Source: Rhodanobacter sp. C03
GTDB taxonomy: Bacteria > Pseudomonadota > Gammaproteobacteria > Xanthomonadales > Rhodanobacteraceae
Assembly (NCBI RefSeq): GCF_002001175.1
Contig: NZ_MUNT01000006.1
Location: 620,001-684,000, forward strand
DNA length: 64,000 nucleotides
Direction of reading: 5' to 3'
Shown one piece after another: positions 30,226 to 41,301 of the stretch. The notes under the pieces were generated by a model. The model was not told where the DNA came from. It saw nothing but the letters and a program-made list of their open reading frames with translations, and did no database searches. Each line of letters starts with the position of its first letter. Position 1 is the first letter of the stretch. The position numbers were made by a program, and so were the translations under genes.

Positions 30226-30816
30226 ATGAAACTGTTGCATATCGACTCCAGCGCTCTGGGTGCCCATTCAGTGTCGCGGCAGCTGACCGCCGACATCGTA
30301 GCCGAGCTGAAGCGTCAGGCTGCCGGCATCGAGACCCATTACCACGATCTGACCGCCGAACCGCTGCCGCATTGGTCGCCGGTGGCCGACGCCAGCGATC
30401 CTGCCGTCGCCCTGGGCAACCAGATGCTGGAAGACTTTCTTGCTGCCGACATCGTGGTGATCGGTGCGCCGATGTACAACTTCGGCATTCCCAGCCAGCT
30501 CAAGGCATGGATTGACCGCATCGCGGTCGCCGGCAAGACCTTCCGCTATGGCGCCAACGGTCCTGAGGGGCTGGCCGGCGGCAAGCAGGTGATCATCGCC
30601 TCCAGCCGCGGTGGCATGTATGCCAGCGGCCCAGCCGCCGCGATGGATTTCCAGGAATCCTATCTGCGTACCGTGTTTGGCTTCATCGGCATCACTGAGG
30701 TGAGCTTCGTTCGGGCCGAAGGGCTCAACATGGGCGATGAGCCGAAAGCACAGGCACTGCAATCGGCGCAGGCCGCGATCGGTTCGCTGGTCGCACCGGT
30801 GGCCAAGGCTGCCTGA
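30226..30816 (+). CDS. azoR: FMN-dependent NADH-azoreductase/quinone reductase
   Basis: A 196-residue flavodoxin-fold reductase of the AzoR/AcpD family. The N-terminal strand [20 protein letters not shown] binds FMN phosphate, [18 protein letters not shown] (about 84-101) is the family signature, and SRGGMYASG (about 126-134) contacts the isoalloxazine. These enzymes reduce azo dyes and quinones with two electrons and probably protect against electrophiles. An AGGA ribosome site precedes the ATG. It is divergently arranged with a LysR gene and followed by its own terminator. Confidence 0.94.
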   Translation: MKLLHIDSSALGAHSVSRQLTADIVAELKRQAAGIETHYHDLTAEPLPHWSPVADASDPAVALGNQMLEDFLAADIVVIGAPMYNFGIPSQLKAWIDRIAVAGKTFRYGANGPEGLAGGKQVIIASSRGGMYASGPAAAMDFQESYLRTVFGFIGITEVSFVRAEGLNMGDEPKAQALQSAQAAIGSLVAPVAKAA

Positions 30817-30840
30817 GTTCCACCACAACATGCGTGCACG

Positions 30841-30862
30841 ACGGCCCTACGGGGCCGTTTTG
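30841..30862 (+). terminator. Terminator of azoR
   Basis: A 7-bp GC stem (30841-30847 with 30852-30858) with a TACG loop is followed by TTT, 25 bases after the azoR stop codon. Confidence 0.7.
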
Positions 30863-31017
30863 CGTTCCCGGGGTCGGGTACACATCGCTCACGCACGATT
30901 GATCGCGTTGCCCCGCTCCGCCACGAAAGGCCAGCCACCGCGCTGGCCCTTGTACTGATGCCGTGCAGGTTTTCGCCTATAGGCCATCAGTCATGTTGCG
31001 AATCTGCATCTTTTTCA

Positions 31018-31045
31018 TTGACAGCTCGAAACATGGTGTTATAGT
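31018..31045 (+). promoter_or_regulatory. Sigma-70-type promoter of the ABC transporter operon
   Basis: A perfect -35 TTGACA (31018-31023) is separated by 16 bases from a -10 TATAGT (31040-31045). It lies 43 bases before the first gene of the operon and is the clearest promoter in the window. Confidence 0.75.
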
Positions 31046-31058
31046 TCACTACAACACC
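31035..31058. promoter_or_regulatory. Putative operator of the GntR/YtrA-type repressor
   Basis: A 24-bp imperfect palindrome with half-sites GGTGTTATAGT and its mirror (10 of 12 positions pair) covers the -10 element completely. GTGT...ACAC dyads are the usual targets of YtrA-type GntR repressors, one of which is encoded in the same operon (31433). Autoregulation is inferred, not shown. Confidence 0.6.
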
Positions 31059-31087
31059 GGCCCACGAGATCACTAAGGAGACACGTC

Positions 31088-31429
31088 ATGAAAGCAAACA
31101 AGCTCATCGCCAGCGTCGCCGCCGTCCTGTTTACCACCGCAACTCTTGGCGTCCTGAATTTCAACGTTGACGCCCATCAGGCACCCGTCACCGAAATCAA
31201 TGGCAGCAAGGTCATCAACCTGGCGCCTGTCCATGTTTACCCCAGCGCCGACGAGCGTCGCACCGCTGCCCTGCTGGCCGAAATCGGCGTCACGGGTATC
31301 GCCACGATCCCCGCCTTCGGCCACTTGGGCGGCGCCAGCGGCGCCGAGCAGTTCAGCCTGATCGGGTCGCAACTGGCCATGCCCTACTATTCGTTTGGCA
31401 ACAAGTTCGGTCGCATCAGCAAGGAATAA
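31088..31429 (+). CDS. Small secreted protein leading the ABC operon
   Basis: A 113-residue protein that I do not recognise. A signal peptide or membrane anchor spans about residues 5-29 (LIASVAAVLFTTATLGVLNF). The mature part has a short NLAPVHVYPSADERRTAALLAE segment and a Gly/Phe-rich end (IPAFGHLGGASG, YYSFGNKFGRISKE), with no Cys in the whole protein. An AAGGAG ribosome site sits 7 bases before the ATG, one of the strongest in the window. It is the first gene after the promoter/operator and is followed after 3 bases by the GntR gene, so it is co-transcribed with the transporter. A role as substrate, sensor or stress product is open. Confidence 0.8.
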   Translation: MKANKLIASVAAVLFTTATLGVLNFNVDAHQAPVTEINGSKVINLAPVHVYPSADERRTAALLAEIGVTGIATIPAFGHLGGASGAEQFSLIGSQLAMPYYSFGNKFGRISKE

Positions 31430-31432
31430 AAC

Positions 31433-31807
31433 ATGACCATTACCTGGAACGACAGCGTCCCGATCTATCGCCAACTGCACCAGCGTGTGGTGGCAATGAT
31501 CCTGGACGGCGCCTTGAACGAGGGCGACCCGCTGCCGTCGGTACGCCAGGTGGCTGCGGATTATCAGATCAATCCGCTCACCGTATCCAAGGCGTACCAG
31601 GAACTGGTCGACGAACAACTGGTTGAAAAACGGAGGGGGTTAGGCATGTTCGTCATCGAAGGCGCCCGCGAGGCGCTGCTGAAATCCGAACGCGAGCGGT
31701 TTCTGCGCGAAGAATGGCCGGTGCTGTTTGCCCGGCTGCAGCGACTGGGTCTGGATCTCAAGACCCTGCTGCGCGAGACCGAGTCCGGCAAGGGAGAGCA
31801 ATCATGA
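31433..31807 (+). CDS. YtrA-type GntR-family repressor
   Basis: A 124-residue GntR regulator with the short C-terminal arm of the YtrA subfamily. The winged helix-turn-helix spans about 10-75 (PIYRQLHQRVVAMILDGAL, PSVRQVAADYQINPLTVSKAYQEL). Only about 45 residues remain for dimerisation, with no effector domain. YtrA repressors normally control a neighbouring ABC transporter and respond to envelope-active antibiotics. Its stop overlaps the ATPase start by four bases. The dyad over the operon promoter (31035-31058) is a fitting operator. Confidence 0.92.
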   Translation: MTITWNDSVPIYRQLHQRVVAMILDGALNEGDPLPSVRQVAADYQINPLTVSKAYQELVDEQLVEKRRGLGMFVIEGAREALLKSERERFLREEWPVLFARLQRLGLDLKTLLRETESGKGEQS

Positions 31808-32661
31808 GCGCGGTGATCACAGCCAGCGGCCTGAGCAAGCGGTACAAAACGTCGCTGGCGCTGGACAACGTCAGCTTCCAGATTGCGCCTGGCCGCATCG
31901 TCGGTCTGATCGGCCCCAATGGCGCCGGCAAGACCACCGCACTGAAGGCGATCCTCGGTCTCACCGATTTCACCGGCTCGCTCAATGTGCTCGGCTTCGA
32001 CCCGCGCAAGCAGCGCGACAAGTTGATGGGCGAGGTCTGCTTCATCGCCGACGTGGCGGTGCTGCCACGCTGGATCCGCGTGCGTGAGGTGGTCGATTTC
32101 GTCGCCAACGTGCACCCACGCTTCGATCGCAAGAAATGCGAGGCGTTCCTGGCCCGCACCAAGCTGCAGCCCGGCCAGCGCGTGCGGCAGATGTCCAAGG
32201 GCATGATCGTGCAGCTGCATCTGGCCCTGGTCATGGCGATCGACGCCAAGCTGCTGATCCTGGACGAACCGACGCTGGGCCTGGACATCCTCTATCGCAA
32301 GCAGTTCTACCAGAACCTGCTGGAAGACTACTTCGACGAGAACAAGACAATCATCGTGACCACGCATCAGGTGGAGGAAGTCGAGCACATCCTCACCGAC
32401 CTGATGTTCATCCGCGATGGCAAGATCGTGCTGGATGCCGACATGGATGCGGTCGGCGAGCGCTTCATCGAAGTGATGGTGAACGCCGACAAGGCCGACG
32501 CTGCCCGCCAGCTGAAACCACTGGACGAACGCCAGGTCTTCGGCAAGAGCATTTTTCTGTTTGACGGCGCGAACCGCGCGACGCTGGAACAGCTGGGCGA
32601 AACCCGCCGGCCATCCATCAGCGACCTGTTCGTCGCCACCATGAAGGGAACCTACGCATGA
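31804..32661 (+). CDS. ABC transporter ATP-binding protein
   Basis: A 285-residue ABC ATPase. Walker A is GPNGAGKTT (about 37-45) and Walker B is LLILDEPTLGLD. The switch His is in TTHQ. The signature is degenerate, MSKGM instead of LSGGQ, as seen in several YtrB/BcrA-like exporters. A C-terminal extension of about 70 residues (from DADMDAVGERF) may contact the permease. The ATG at 31804 overlaps the repressor stop and the gene overlaps the permease by four bases. It pairs with a single permease subunit, so a homodimeric-permease exporter is expected. Substrate unknown. Confidence 0.93.
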   Translation: MSAVITASGLSKRYKTSLALDNVSFQIAPGRIVGLIGPNGAGKTTALKAILGLTDFTGSLNVLGFDPRKQRDKLMGEVCFIADVAVLPRWIRVREVVDFVANVHPRFDRKKCEAFLARTKLQPGQRVRQMSKGMIVQLHLALVMAIDAKLLILDEPTLGLDILYRKQFYQNLLEDYFDENKTIIVTTHQVEEVEHILTDLMFIRDGKIVLDADMDAVGERFIEVMVNADKADAARQLKPLDERQVFGKSIFLFDGANRATLEQLGETRRPSISDLFVATMKGTYA

Positions 32662-33626
32662 AAACCTTCTATTGGCTCGTGAAGCGCGAGTTCTGGGAAC
32701 ACCGGGGCGGCTTCTTCTGGGCTCCGATCATCACCGGCGGCGTGTTCCTGCTGCTGAACATCATGGGCATCATCACCGCCGAGGTACTCGGTGCCAGCCA
32801 CGGGATCCATTTCGGAGCCAGCAGTGGTTTGCATAGCGTGATGACCGACATGGATGCCGGCGACATGAGCAAGGTCGGGTTTGCGCTGGACATTGCGATG
32901 TACTCGGCGATGGCTCTGCTCACCGTGGTACTCGGCTTCGTGGTGTTCTTCTATTGCCTTGGTGCGCTGTATGACGACCGCCGTGATCGCAGCATCCTGT
33001 TCTGGAAGTCCCTCCCGATCTCCGATACCAGCACCGTGCTGTCCAAGATCGTCAGTGCCACCGTGCTCGCTCCTGTCATCGCCGTCATCGTGGGCATCGT
33101 CGTCGGCATGCTGCAGTTGCTGATACTGGCGATAACACTGTCGTTCCATGGCGTGAATGTGTGGCATTTGCTGCTTATGGCCCACCCTTTCCGCATCATG
33201 GTCAACCTGATCGGCTACATCCCTCTGTACGTGCTGTGGGCCCTTCCCTCCGTGGGCTGGCTGCTGCTCTGCTCGGCCTGGGCACGCAACAAGCCGTTCC
33301 TCTGGGCAGTCGCGTTGCCGGTGGCCACCGGCTTGGTGATCAGCTGGTTTGGCCTGATGGGACTGTTCAACCTGCCGACCACCTGGTTCTGGAAAAACGT
33401 CGTGCAGCGCGGCTTGTTCAGCACCTTCCCTGGCACGGGCAGCCTGTTCGGCACCAACGGCGAATCCATCGCACACAACGTCGCCGACAACCCGAACATG
33501 GACTTCATGGACCTGACCAATACCTACCAGCTGCTGGCTTCGCCGAACCTGTGGATTGGCGTGGTGATTGGATGCGGGCTGCTGGCCGGCGCCATCTGGT
33601 TCCGCCGCTGGCGCGACGACAGCTGA
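32658..33626 (+). CDS. ABC-2-type transporter permease
   Basis: A 322-residue membrane protein with about six hydrophobic segments: one near the N-terminus after KREFWEHRGGFFWAP, then around 75-105, 130-165, 180-215, 218-245 and 290-312. The N-terminal KREFWEHR segment and the periplasmic loop after the first helix fit ABC-2 permeases of the YtrC/EcsB kind. It is translationally coupled to the ATPase. A hairpin without a T tract (33638-33660) follows, so partial read-through into the lipoprotein genes is possible. Confidence 0.9.
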   Translation: MKTFYWLVKREFWEHRGGFFWAPIITGGVFLLLNIMGIITAEVLGASHGIHFGASSGLHSVMTDMDAGDMSKVGFALDIAMYSAMALLTVVLGFVVFFYCLGALYDDRRDRSILFWKSLPISDTSTVLSKIVSATVLAPVIAVIVGIVVGMLQLLILAITLSFHGVNVWHLLLMAHPFRIMVNLIGYIPLYVLWALPSVGWLLLCSAWARNKPFLWAVALPVATGLVISWFGLMGLFNLPTTWFWKNVVQRGLFSTFPGTGSLFGTNGESIAHNVADNPNMDFMDLTNTYQLLASPNLWIGVVIGCGLLAGAIWFRRWRDDS

Positions 33627-33637
33627 GTCTCGCGGGG

Positions 33638-33660
33638 GATGGGCCGTAAATCGGCCCATC
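33638..33660 (+). other. Hairpin after the permease gene
   Basis: A perfect 9-bp stem (33638-33646 with 33652-33660) with a TAAAT loop lies 11 bases after the stop. No T run follows, so it may act as an mRNA-stabilising or attenuating structure rather than a full terminator. Confidence 0.5.
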
Positions 33661-33764
33661 CTCGCCGGGTTCAACCCCATAAATCTGATACTGCAACCGA
33701 ATACGAACGTCCTGGAAGCGTCTGCACCGCACGGCTACACCACAAAGGATCGGAGCACCAACCT

Positions 33765-34325
33765 ATGTCATCACAGCGTCTGATTTTCATGTTGACTCTT
33801 GCCGGATTGATTGCCGGTTGCGGCAACGGCTCCGGCATGGGCGACTTCAGCAGCACCAGCATCGCCAATGGCGCGATCAAGGTCAGAAATAGCGAAATTA
33901 TCCTGCACGTCAGCGGTACGCCGGATGCCGTCATCGCAGCGAACGGCGACCTCAAGATAAACGGCCAGATCGTGCCGATCAGCCAGCCGGAACGCGAGGC
34001 ACTGCAGCATTACTACCTCGCCGCAAATGCCGTTCGTGAGCACGGCATCGCGACCGGCAAGGCCGGGGTCGCGCTCGCTGGGGAATCGATCAAGGGTGCG
34101 GTGGCCAGCATCGCCAGTGGCGGCGAAGGCAACGCCGACCAGCAGGTCGAGGCCGGTTCACAGAAAGTGACGCAGGCAGCGATGAAGATCTGCCAGGACC
34201 TGGCCGATATCAAGACCGCGCAGGACACTCTTGCCGCCCAGCTTCCAGCCTTCAAACCGTATGCCGGCATCATTGAGCGCGATGCGGCCAAGGACTGCAA
34301 CGACGATGACGTCACTCATCGATAG
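33765..34325 (+). CDS. DUF2884-like lipoprotein, copy 1
   Basis: A 186-residue predicted lipoprotein with signal peptide and lipobox IAGC (Cys near 20). The region NSEIILHVSGTPDAVIAANGDLKINGQ followed by QPEREALQHYYLAANAVREHG resembles the YggN/DUF2884 family, whose function is unknown. The C-terminal half contains MKICQDLADIKTAQDTLAAQLPAFKPYA, which is repeated with changes in the next gene. The ATG at 33765 begins the signal peptide; the frame is open further upstream. It probably belongs to the ABC operon, behind a hairpin. Confidence 0.8.
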   Translation: MSSQRLIFMLTLAGLIAGCGNGSGMGDFSSTSIANGAIKVRNSEIILHVSGTPDAVIAANGDLKINGQIVPISQPEREALQHYYLAANAVREHGIATGKAGVALAGESIKGAVASIASGGEGNADQQVEAGSQKVTQAAMKICQDLADIKTAQDTLAAQLPAFKPYAGIIERDAAKDCNDDDVTHR

Positions 34326-34359
34326 ACATGACCCGCATCATGCGGGCCATGTCCTTCTT
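34325..34359 (+). terminator. Terminator or attenuator between the twin lipoprotein genes
   Basis: An interrupted stem (34325-34330 with 34348-34353, and 34332-34338 with 34340-34346) is followed by CTTCTT. It starts on the last base of the first lipoprotein gene and would limit transcription into the second. Confidence 0.6.
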
Positions 34360-34434
34360 ACAGGCAGGCAGCTTGGCTATTTGCCGGCACGACGACAGCT
34401 GATATCCCATCGAACTCAAACGGGGAGCGAGACC

Positions 34435-35127
34435 ATGAAAAGCAACACGATCACCGGGAGTTTTCTTGCGCTGGCCCTGCTGTTGCCGCTGACGGCATGC
34501 AGCACTTCCGACAAGACAACTACTACGGTTGTAACCACCGAATCGCTTGGGACAGAGGGAAACTCTACCGTCTCCGCGGAAGTCCGGAAAGGCATCAACC
34601 AGGCCAAGCAGGAACTGCTCACTCAGGACATCGACGTCGGCAGCGTGCACATCCACGGCGACGGCCGGCACGACAGCGACGGCAACAGCAAACTGCCCAA
34701 GGCCGTCATCACCCCGCAGGGCGCACTGGTGATCGCCGGCAAGCCGGTGCAGGCCACGCCGGAACAGCACACCATGCTGGTGGACTACCGCCAGCAGATC
34801 GTCGGTATCGCCGAAGCTGGCATGGACATCGGCGCCAGCGGCGCGGACATCGGCGTCACCGCGGCCAAGCAGGCGATCTGGGGGGCGCTCAGCGGCAAGA
34901 ACGACAAGGAGATCGAGGCGAGCATCAAGCCGCAAACCGACCAGATCGAAGCTGCCGCCATGCGGCTGTGCAAGCGGCTGCCAGACATGCTGACCTCGCA
35001 GCAGAAACTGGCCGCGGCGATGCCCGAGTTCAGGCCCTACGCCACCATGCAGCAGAAGGATGTCGATGACTGCGGCAAGGACATGACCGACAAGAACGGC
35101 AAGAAAGGTTTTGCTGTGTCCTCCTGA
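34435..35127 (+). CDS. DUF2884-like lipoprotein, copy 2
   Basis: A 230-residue predicted lipoprotein with lipobox LTAC (Cys near 20) and a GGGGAG ribosome site. It is a paralogue of the preceding gene: a strand block AVITPQGALVIAGKPVQATPEQ aligns with the DLKINGQIVPISQPE block there. The end RLCKRLPDMLTSQQKLAAAMPEFRPYA aligns with the corresponding segment. Between them lies an amphipathic helical stretch (GMDIGASGADIGVTAAKQAI). Such YggN/DUF2884 proteins have no known activity. Envelope location is predicted from the lipobox; Ser at position +2 favours sorting to the outer membrane. Confidence 0.8.
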   Translation: MKSNTITGSFLALALLLPLTACSTSDKTTTTVVTTESLGTEGNSTVSAEVRKGINQAKQELLTQDIDVGSVHIHGDGRHDSDGNSKLPKAVITPQGALVIAGKPVQATPEQHTMLVDYRQQIVGIAEAGMDIGASGADIGVTAAKQAIWGALSGKNDKEIEASIKPQTDQIEAAAMRLCKRLPDMLTSQQKLAAAMPEFRPYATMQQKDVDDCGKDMTDKNGKKGFAVSS

Positions 35128-35134
35128 TCCGGAC

Positions 35135-35174
35135 GCCCAAAGCCCTCACGCACGATGCAGTGAGGGCTTTGGGC
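35135..35174. terminator. Bidirectional terminator between lipoprotein gene and fumC
   Basis: A perfect 15-bp stem (35135-35149 with 35160-35174) around a 10-base loop lies between convergent genes. The T tract is weak on both sides. Confidence 0.7.
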
Positions 35175-35178
35175 ACAT

Positions 35179-36573
<1,395 letters not shown>

Positions 36574-36645
36574 GACCGGATCCTGGCTGGGAATACCCGC
36601 CGACTATAAGCCGCCGGGCATGAAGCCGCTGGCAATGTAAAATAG

Positions 36646-38040
<1,395 letters not shown>

Positions 38041-38046
38041 GTCGCA

Positions 38047-38080
38047 AAGAAAAAGGCCCGCATCTGCGGGCCTTTTGTTG
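38047..38080. terminator. Bidirectional terminator between purB and cysteine synthase gene
   Basis: A perfect 12-bp stem (38051-38062 with 38065-38076) with T and A tracts built into the arms, placed between convergent genes. It should work in both directions. Confidence 0.9.
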
Positions 38081-39022
38081 TCACTCGATCTCGTCCGAGC
38101 CTTCGTTGACACCCTCGAACAGGAAGGTCGACAGATAGCGCTCGCCGGTATCCGGCAGCATCGCCAACAGCACCGAGCCCTGTGGCGCATCGGCTGCCAC
38201 CTGCAGTGCCGCGGCGAGCGTGGCACCGGACGATATCCCGACAAAGATACCCTCCTGCTGCGCCAGCGCCCTGGAAGTATCGCGGGCCAGCACATCGTCG
38301 ACCGGCACGATCGCGTCGACCACCTTGCGGTTGAGTACGGCCGGCACGAAGTCCGGCGTCCAGCCCTGGATCTTGTGCGGCTGCCACTCCTTGCCTGACA
38401 GCAGCGCCGCGCCAGCCGGCTCGGTGGCAATGATCTTCACCTCCGGCCGCGCCACCTTGAGGACCTCGCCGACACCGGTAATGGTGCCGCCGGTGCCCCA
38501 ACCGCTGACGAAGTAGTCGAAGCGGCGACCGGCAAAATCACGCAGGATCTCCGGCGCTGTGGTCTGGCGGTGATAGGCCGGGTTGGCCGGATTCTCGAAC
38601 TGCCGGGCAAGGAACCAGCCGTGTTTCTGCGCCAGCTCGGCCGCCTTCTGCACCATGCCGGTGCCGCGGGCAGCCGCCGGCGTCAGCAGCACTTTGCCGC
38701 CATAGGCGCGAATCAGCTTGCGTCGTTCGATCGAGAAGGTCTCGGTCATCACCGCCACGAACGGGTAGCCACGTGCTGCGCACACCGCCGCCAAGGCCAC
38801 ACCCGTGTTGCCCGAAGTGGCTTCGACCACCGTCTGGCCGGGCTTGAGCGTGCCGCGCTGCTCGGCATCGAGGATGATCGCCAGCGCCAGGCGGTCCTTC
38901 ACCGAGCCGGCCGGATTGAATGCCTCCACCTTCACGTACAAGTCGACATGCTTCGGCGCCAGGCGCTGGAGTTTGATGATCGGCGTATTGCCGATGGTGT
39001 CGAGGATGCTGTCGTAGATCAT
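38081..39022 (-). CDS. cysK: Cysteine synthase (O-acetylserine sulfhydrylase)
   Basis: A 313-residue fold-type II PLP enzyme that makes cysteine from O-acetylserine and sulphide. The PLP lysine is Lys 42 in NPAGSVKDR. The substrate loop TSGNTG (about 69-74) and the phosphate cup GTGGTITG (about 176-183) are intact. The C-terminal SSGATLAAALQVA and PDTGERYLST are typical. CysK and CysM are difficult to tell apart by eye; the length and GWGTGGTITG favour CysK. A TauE-type exporter gene starts 297 bases away in divergent orientation, which hints at a small sulphur-related locus. Confidence 0.92.
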   Translation of the reverse strand: MIYDSILDTIGNTPIIKLQRLAPKHVDLYVKVEAFNPAGSVKDRLALAIILDAEQRGTLKPGQTVVEATSGNTGVALAAVCAARGYPFVAVMTETFSIERRKLIRAYGGKVLLTPAAARGTGMVQKAAELAQKHGWFLARQFENPANPAYHRQTTAPEILRDFAGRRFDYFVSGWGTGGTITGVGEVLKVARPEVKIIATEPAGAALLSGKEWQPHKIQGWTPDFVPAVLNRKVVDAIVPVDDVLARDTSRALAQQEGIFVGISSGATLAAALQVAADAPQGSVLLAMLPDTGERYLSTFLFEGVNEGSDEIE

Positions 39023-39318
39023 GGTTCACTCCACGGAATGGGTCGGGAAACGACGTCGGCGATGATGCGCCCACACAGGTAAAACTATCGTCAGCCCTGA
39101 TGGACAGCCGCCGACAGCTCGTCTTCAGCCGTGGTTTGGCTCGACTGGCAACGCAGTCAACCCAGACATCGTGTCATAACATTTAGCCGTCTTTACGTCC
39201 ATTTTTCAAGCATGCGCATGCACCAGCAGACACAAGTTGGCATGTCGTGACACTGGCCGGTCGTTTCTTTGCGCTCCGACACAAGGCTGATACTCTTTCG
39301 TAAGACCCTCTGATTGAC

Positions 39319-40068
39319 ATGCCTGATTTGACCGAACTGCTTATCTTTGTCGCCGTCGGCGCCTTCGCCCAGCTGATTGATGGCGCGCTGGGCATGGCCT
39401 ATGGTGTGACCTCGGCTGGGCTGTTGATGGGTTTGGGCATGCCGCCGGTGGCAGCCAGCGCGAGTGTGCATTACGCCGAGACCTTCACTTGTGGCGCATC
39501 CGGCATCAGCCATTTGATGGCCGGCAACGTGCGCCGCCCATTGTTTCTGGCACTGGTCCTGCCGGGTGTACTGGGTGCCCTGCTTGGCGTACTGGTGGCG
39601 GTCAACGTGCCAGCACAGTGGATGCGCATCGCCCTGACGCCGTACCTGCTGGGCATGGGCCTGTTCCTGCTGTTCCGCCGCAGCCACCAGCCCGGACAGC
39701 GCACCGATGTGCCGCGCGGCACCGGCTTGATGGGGCTGCTGGCCGGTTTTGTCGACGCGATCGGCGGTGGTGGCTGGAGCGCACTGACCGTCACCATCCT
39801 GCTCGCGCGCGGCCTGCCGCCACGCGTGGTCATCGGCAGCGTGCACCTGGCCAAATGTGTGGTGAGCATCGCCGCCAGCATGAGTTTCCTGCTCACGATC
39901 GGCACCAGCCACGGCTCAGCCGTGCTCGGCCTGATCATCGGCGGCGTGCTTGCCGCACCGTTCGGCGCGCTGTTCATCCGGCGCATTCCGGCGCGGGCAG
40001 CGACGATGCTGGCCGGCTTCGCCGTGCTCGCGCTGGGCATCAACAATGCGATCCGCATGTTCGGCTGA
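39319..40068 (+). CDS. TauE/SafE-family membrane exporter
   Basis: A 249-residue protein with about eight hydrophobic segments. It has the inverted-repeat pattern of the TauE/SafE/YfcA family: AQLIDGALGMAYGVTSAGLL near 16-35 and, in the second half, LLAGFVDAIGGGGWSALTV near 138-156. Members are thought to export sulphite, sulphoacetate or other anions. The divergent cysteine synthase gene supports a sulphur role, but substrate is not proven. There is no signal peptide apart from the first helix. Confidence 0.87.
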   Translation: MPDLTELLIFVAVGAFAQLIDGALGMAYGVTSAGLLMGLGMPPVAASASVHYAETFTCGASGISHLMAGNVRRPLFLALVLPGVLGALLGVLVAVNVPAQWMRIALTPYLLGMGLFLLFRRSHQPGQRTDVPRGTGLMGLLAGFVDAIGGGGWSALTVTILLARGLPPRVVIGSVHLAKCVVSIAASMSFLLTIGTSHGSAVLGLIIGGVLAAPFGALFIRRIPARAATMLAGFAVLALGINNAIRMFG

Positions 40069-40107
40069 GGCCCATGCAAACCCGGCTGCCGCCACTACAA
40101 TGGGCGG

Positions 40108-41301
40108 ATGAAGCCCACCAACCACCTCCCGATTGAAGTCCGCGGCAGCGCCGCGCATCCGCTGGGCATGAGCCCGGCCCGATTCTTGCGCGACTACTGG
40201 CAGAAACGGCCACTGCTGATCCGTCGCGCGTTCGCCGATTTCCAGCCGCCACTGCAGCCGGACGACCTGGCTGGCCTGGCTTGCGAGGAAGGTGCGTTGG
40301 CCCGGTTGATCATCCACGACGAGAAGCGTGACCGTTGGCACGTCAATCCCGGTCCGCTGAACGAAGCCGATTTCGCCAAGACTCCCAGCACCAACTGGAC
40401 CCTGCTGGTGCAGGACGTGGACAAGTGGGATGCGGATGTCGCCGGACTGCTGGATCACTTCAGCTTCCTGCCGAGCTGGCGCCTGGACGACATCATGGTC
40501 TCCTACGCCGAGCCGGGCGGCGGCGTCGGCGCGCATGTCGATCAATACGACGTGTTCCTGTTGCAGGGACTGGGCCAGCGCCACTGGGCGATCAGCGATG
40601 ATCCGATGGCGCCGAAGGAGTTCCGTCATGACGTCGAACTGAAGCAACTCGCGCAGTTCGAATCGACCCACGAATGGCTGCTGGAACCGGGCGACATGCT
40701 GTACTTGCCACCTGGCGTCCCACACGACGGCGTGGCCTTCGGCGGTCCGTGCATGACGTTCTCGATCGGCATGCGCGCGCCCTCGCAAGCTGAACTGACC
40801 GGCGACCTGGCCGACCATATCGCCGAGCACCTGCCGGAAGAGCTGCGCTATGCCGACCCCGATCTGAAACCAGCCAAGGCCACCGGCGAGATCGATCGTG
40901 CCGCGATCGAACGCCTGAAGATGGCGCTGCCGTTTGCCGCGGTGCTGCGCGATGACATGCTGCGCGACTGGTTCGGCCGCTTCATCACCCGCTACCGCAA
41001 TGCACAGGTGCCGGCGCCGCTGGACAAGCCGCTGGGCGAGGATGCACTGGCCAAACAGCTCGCTGCCGGCGCGCAGCTGCTGCGTCATCCCTGGTCGCGA
41101 CTGGCCTGGAGCCAGGGCAAGTCCGGCTGCACGCTGTATGTCAGCGGTCACGCCTATCCGGCTACGCCCGCACTGGCGCAGCAATTGTGCGAACAACGCG
41201 CACTCGGCCTTACCGGCAAGCCGAATGCCACCGAACGCGCGTTGCTGCTGGCGCTGGTCAATGACGGTCATCTGCTGCCGAGAAAATCCCGCCGCCGATG
41301 A
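40108..41301 (+). CDS. roxA: Ribosomal protein uL16 arginine hydroxylase (JmjC-type)
   Basis: A 397-residue Fe(II)/2-oxoglutarate oxygenase of the YcfD/RoxA group, which hydroxylates an arginine of ribosomal protein L16. The iron ligands are His 143 and Asp 145 (GAHVDQYDVF) and His 206 (GVPHDGVAFG). The winged-helix C-terminal part (about 270-390) is present, and the length is normal for this group. The last four bases overlap the next gene (ATGA), so the two are translationally coupled. Confidence 0.92.
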   Translation: MKPTNHLPIEVRGSAAHPLGMSPARFLRDYWQKRPLLIRRAFADFQPPLQPDDLAGLACEEGALARLIIHDEKRDRWHVNPGPLNEADFAKTPSTNWTLLVQDVDKWDADVAGLLDHFSFLPSWRLDDIMVSYAEPGGGVGAHVDQYDVFLLQGLGQRHWAISDDPMAPKEFRHDVELKQLAQFESTHEWLLEPGDMLYLPPGVPHDGVAFGGPCMTFSIGMRAPSQAELTGDLADHIAEHLPEELRYADPDLKPAKATGEIDRAAIERLKMALPFAAVLRDDMLRDWFGRFITRYRNAQVPAPLDKPLGEDALAKQLAAGAQLLRHPWSRLAWSQGKSGCTLYVSGHAYPATPALAQQLCEQRALGLTGKPNATERALLLALVNDGHLLPRKSRRR

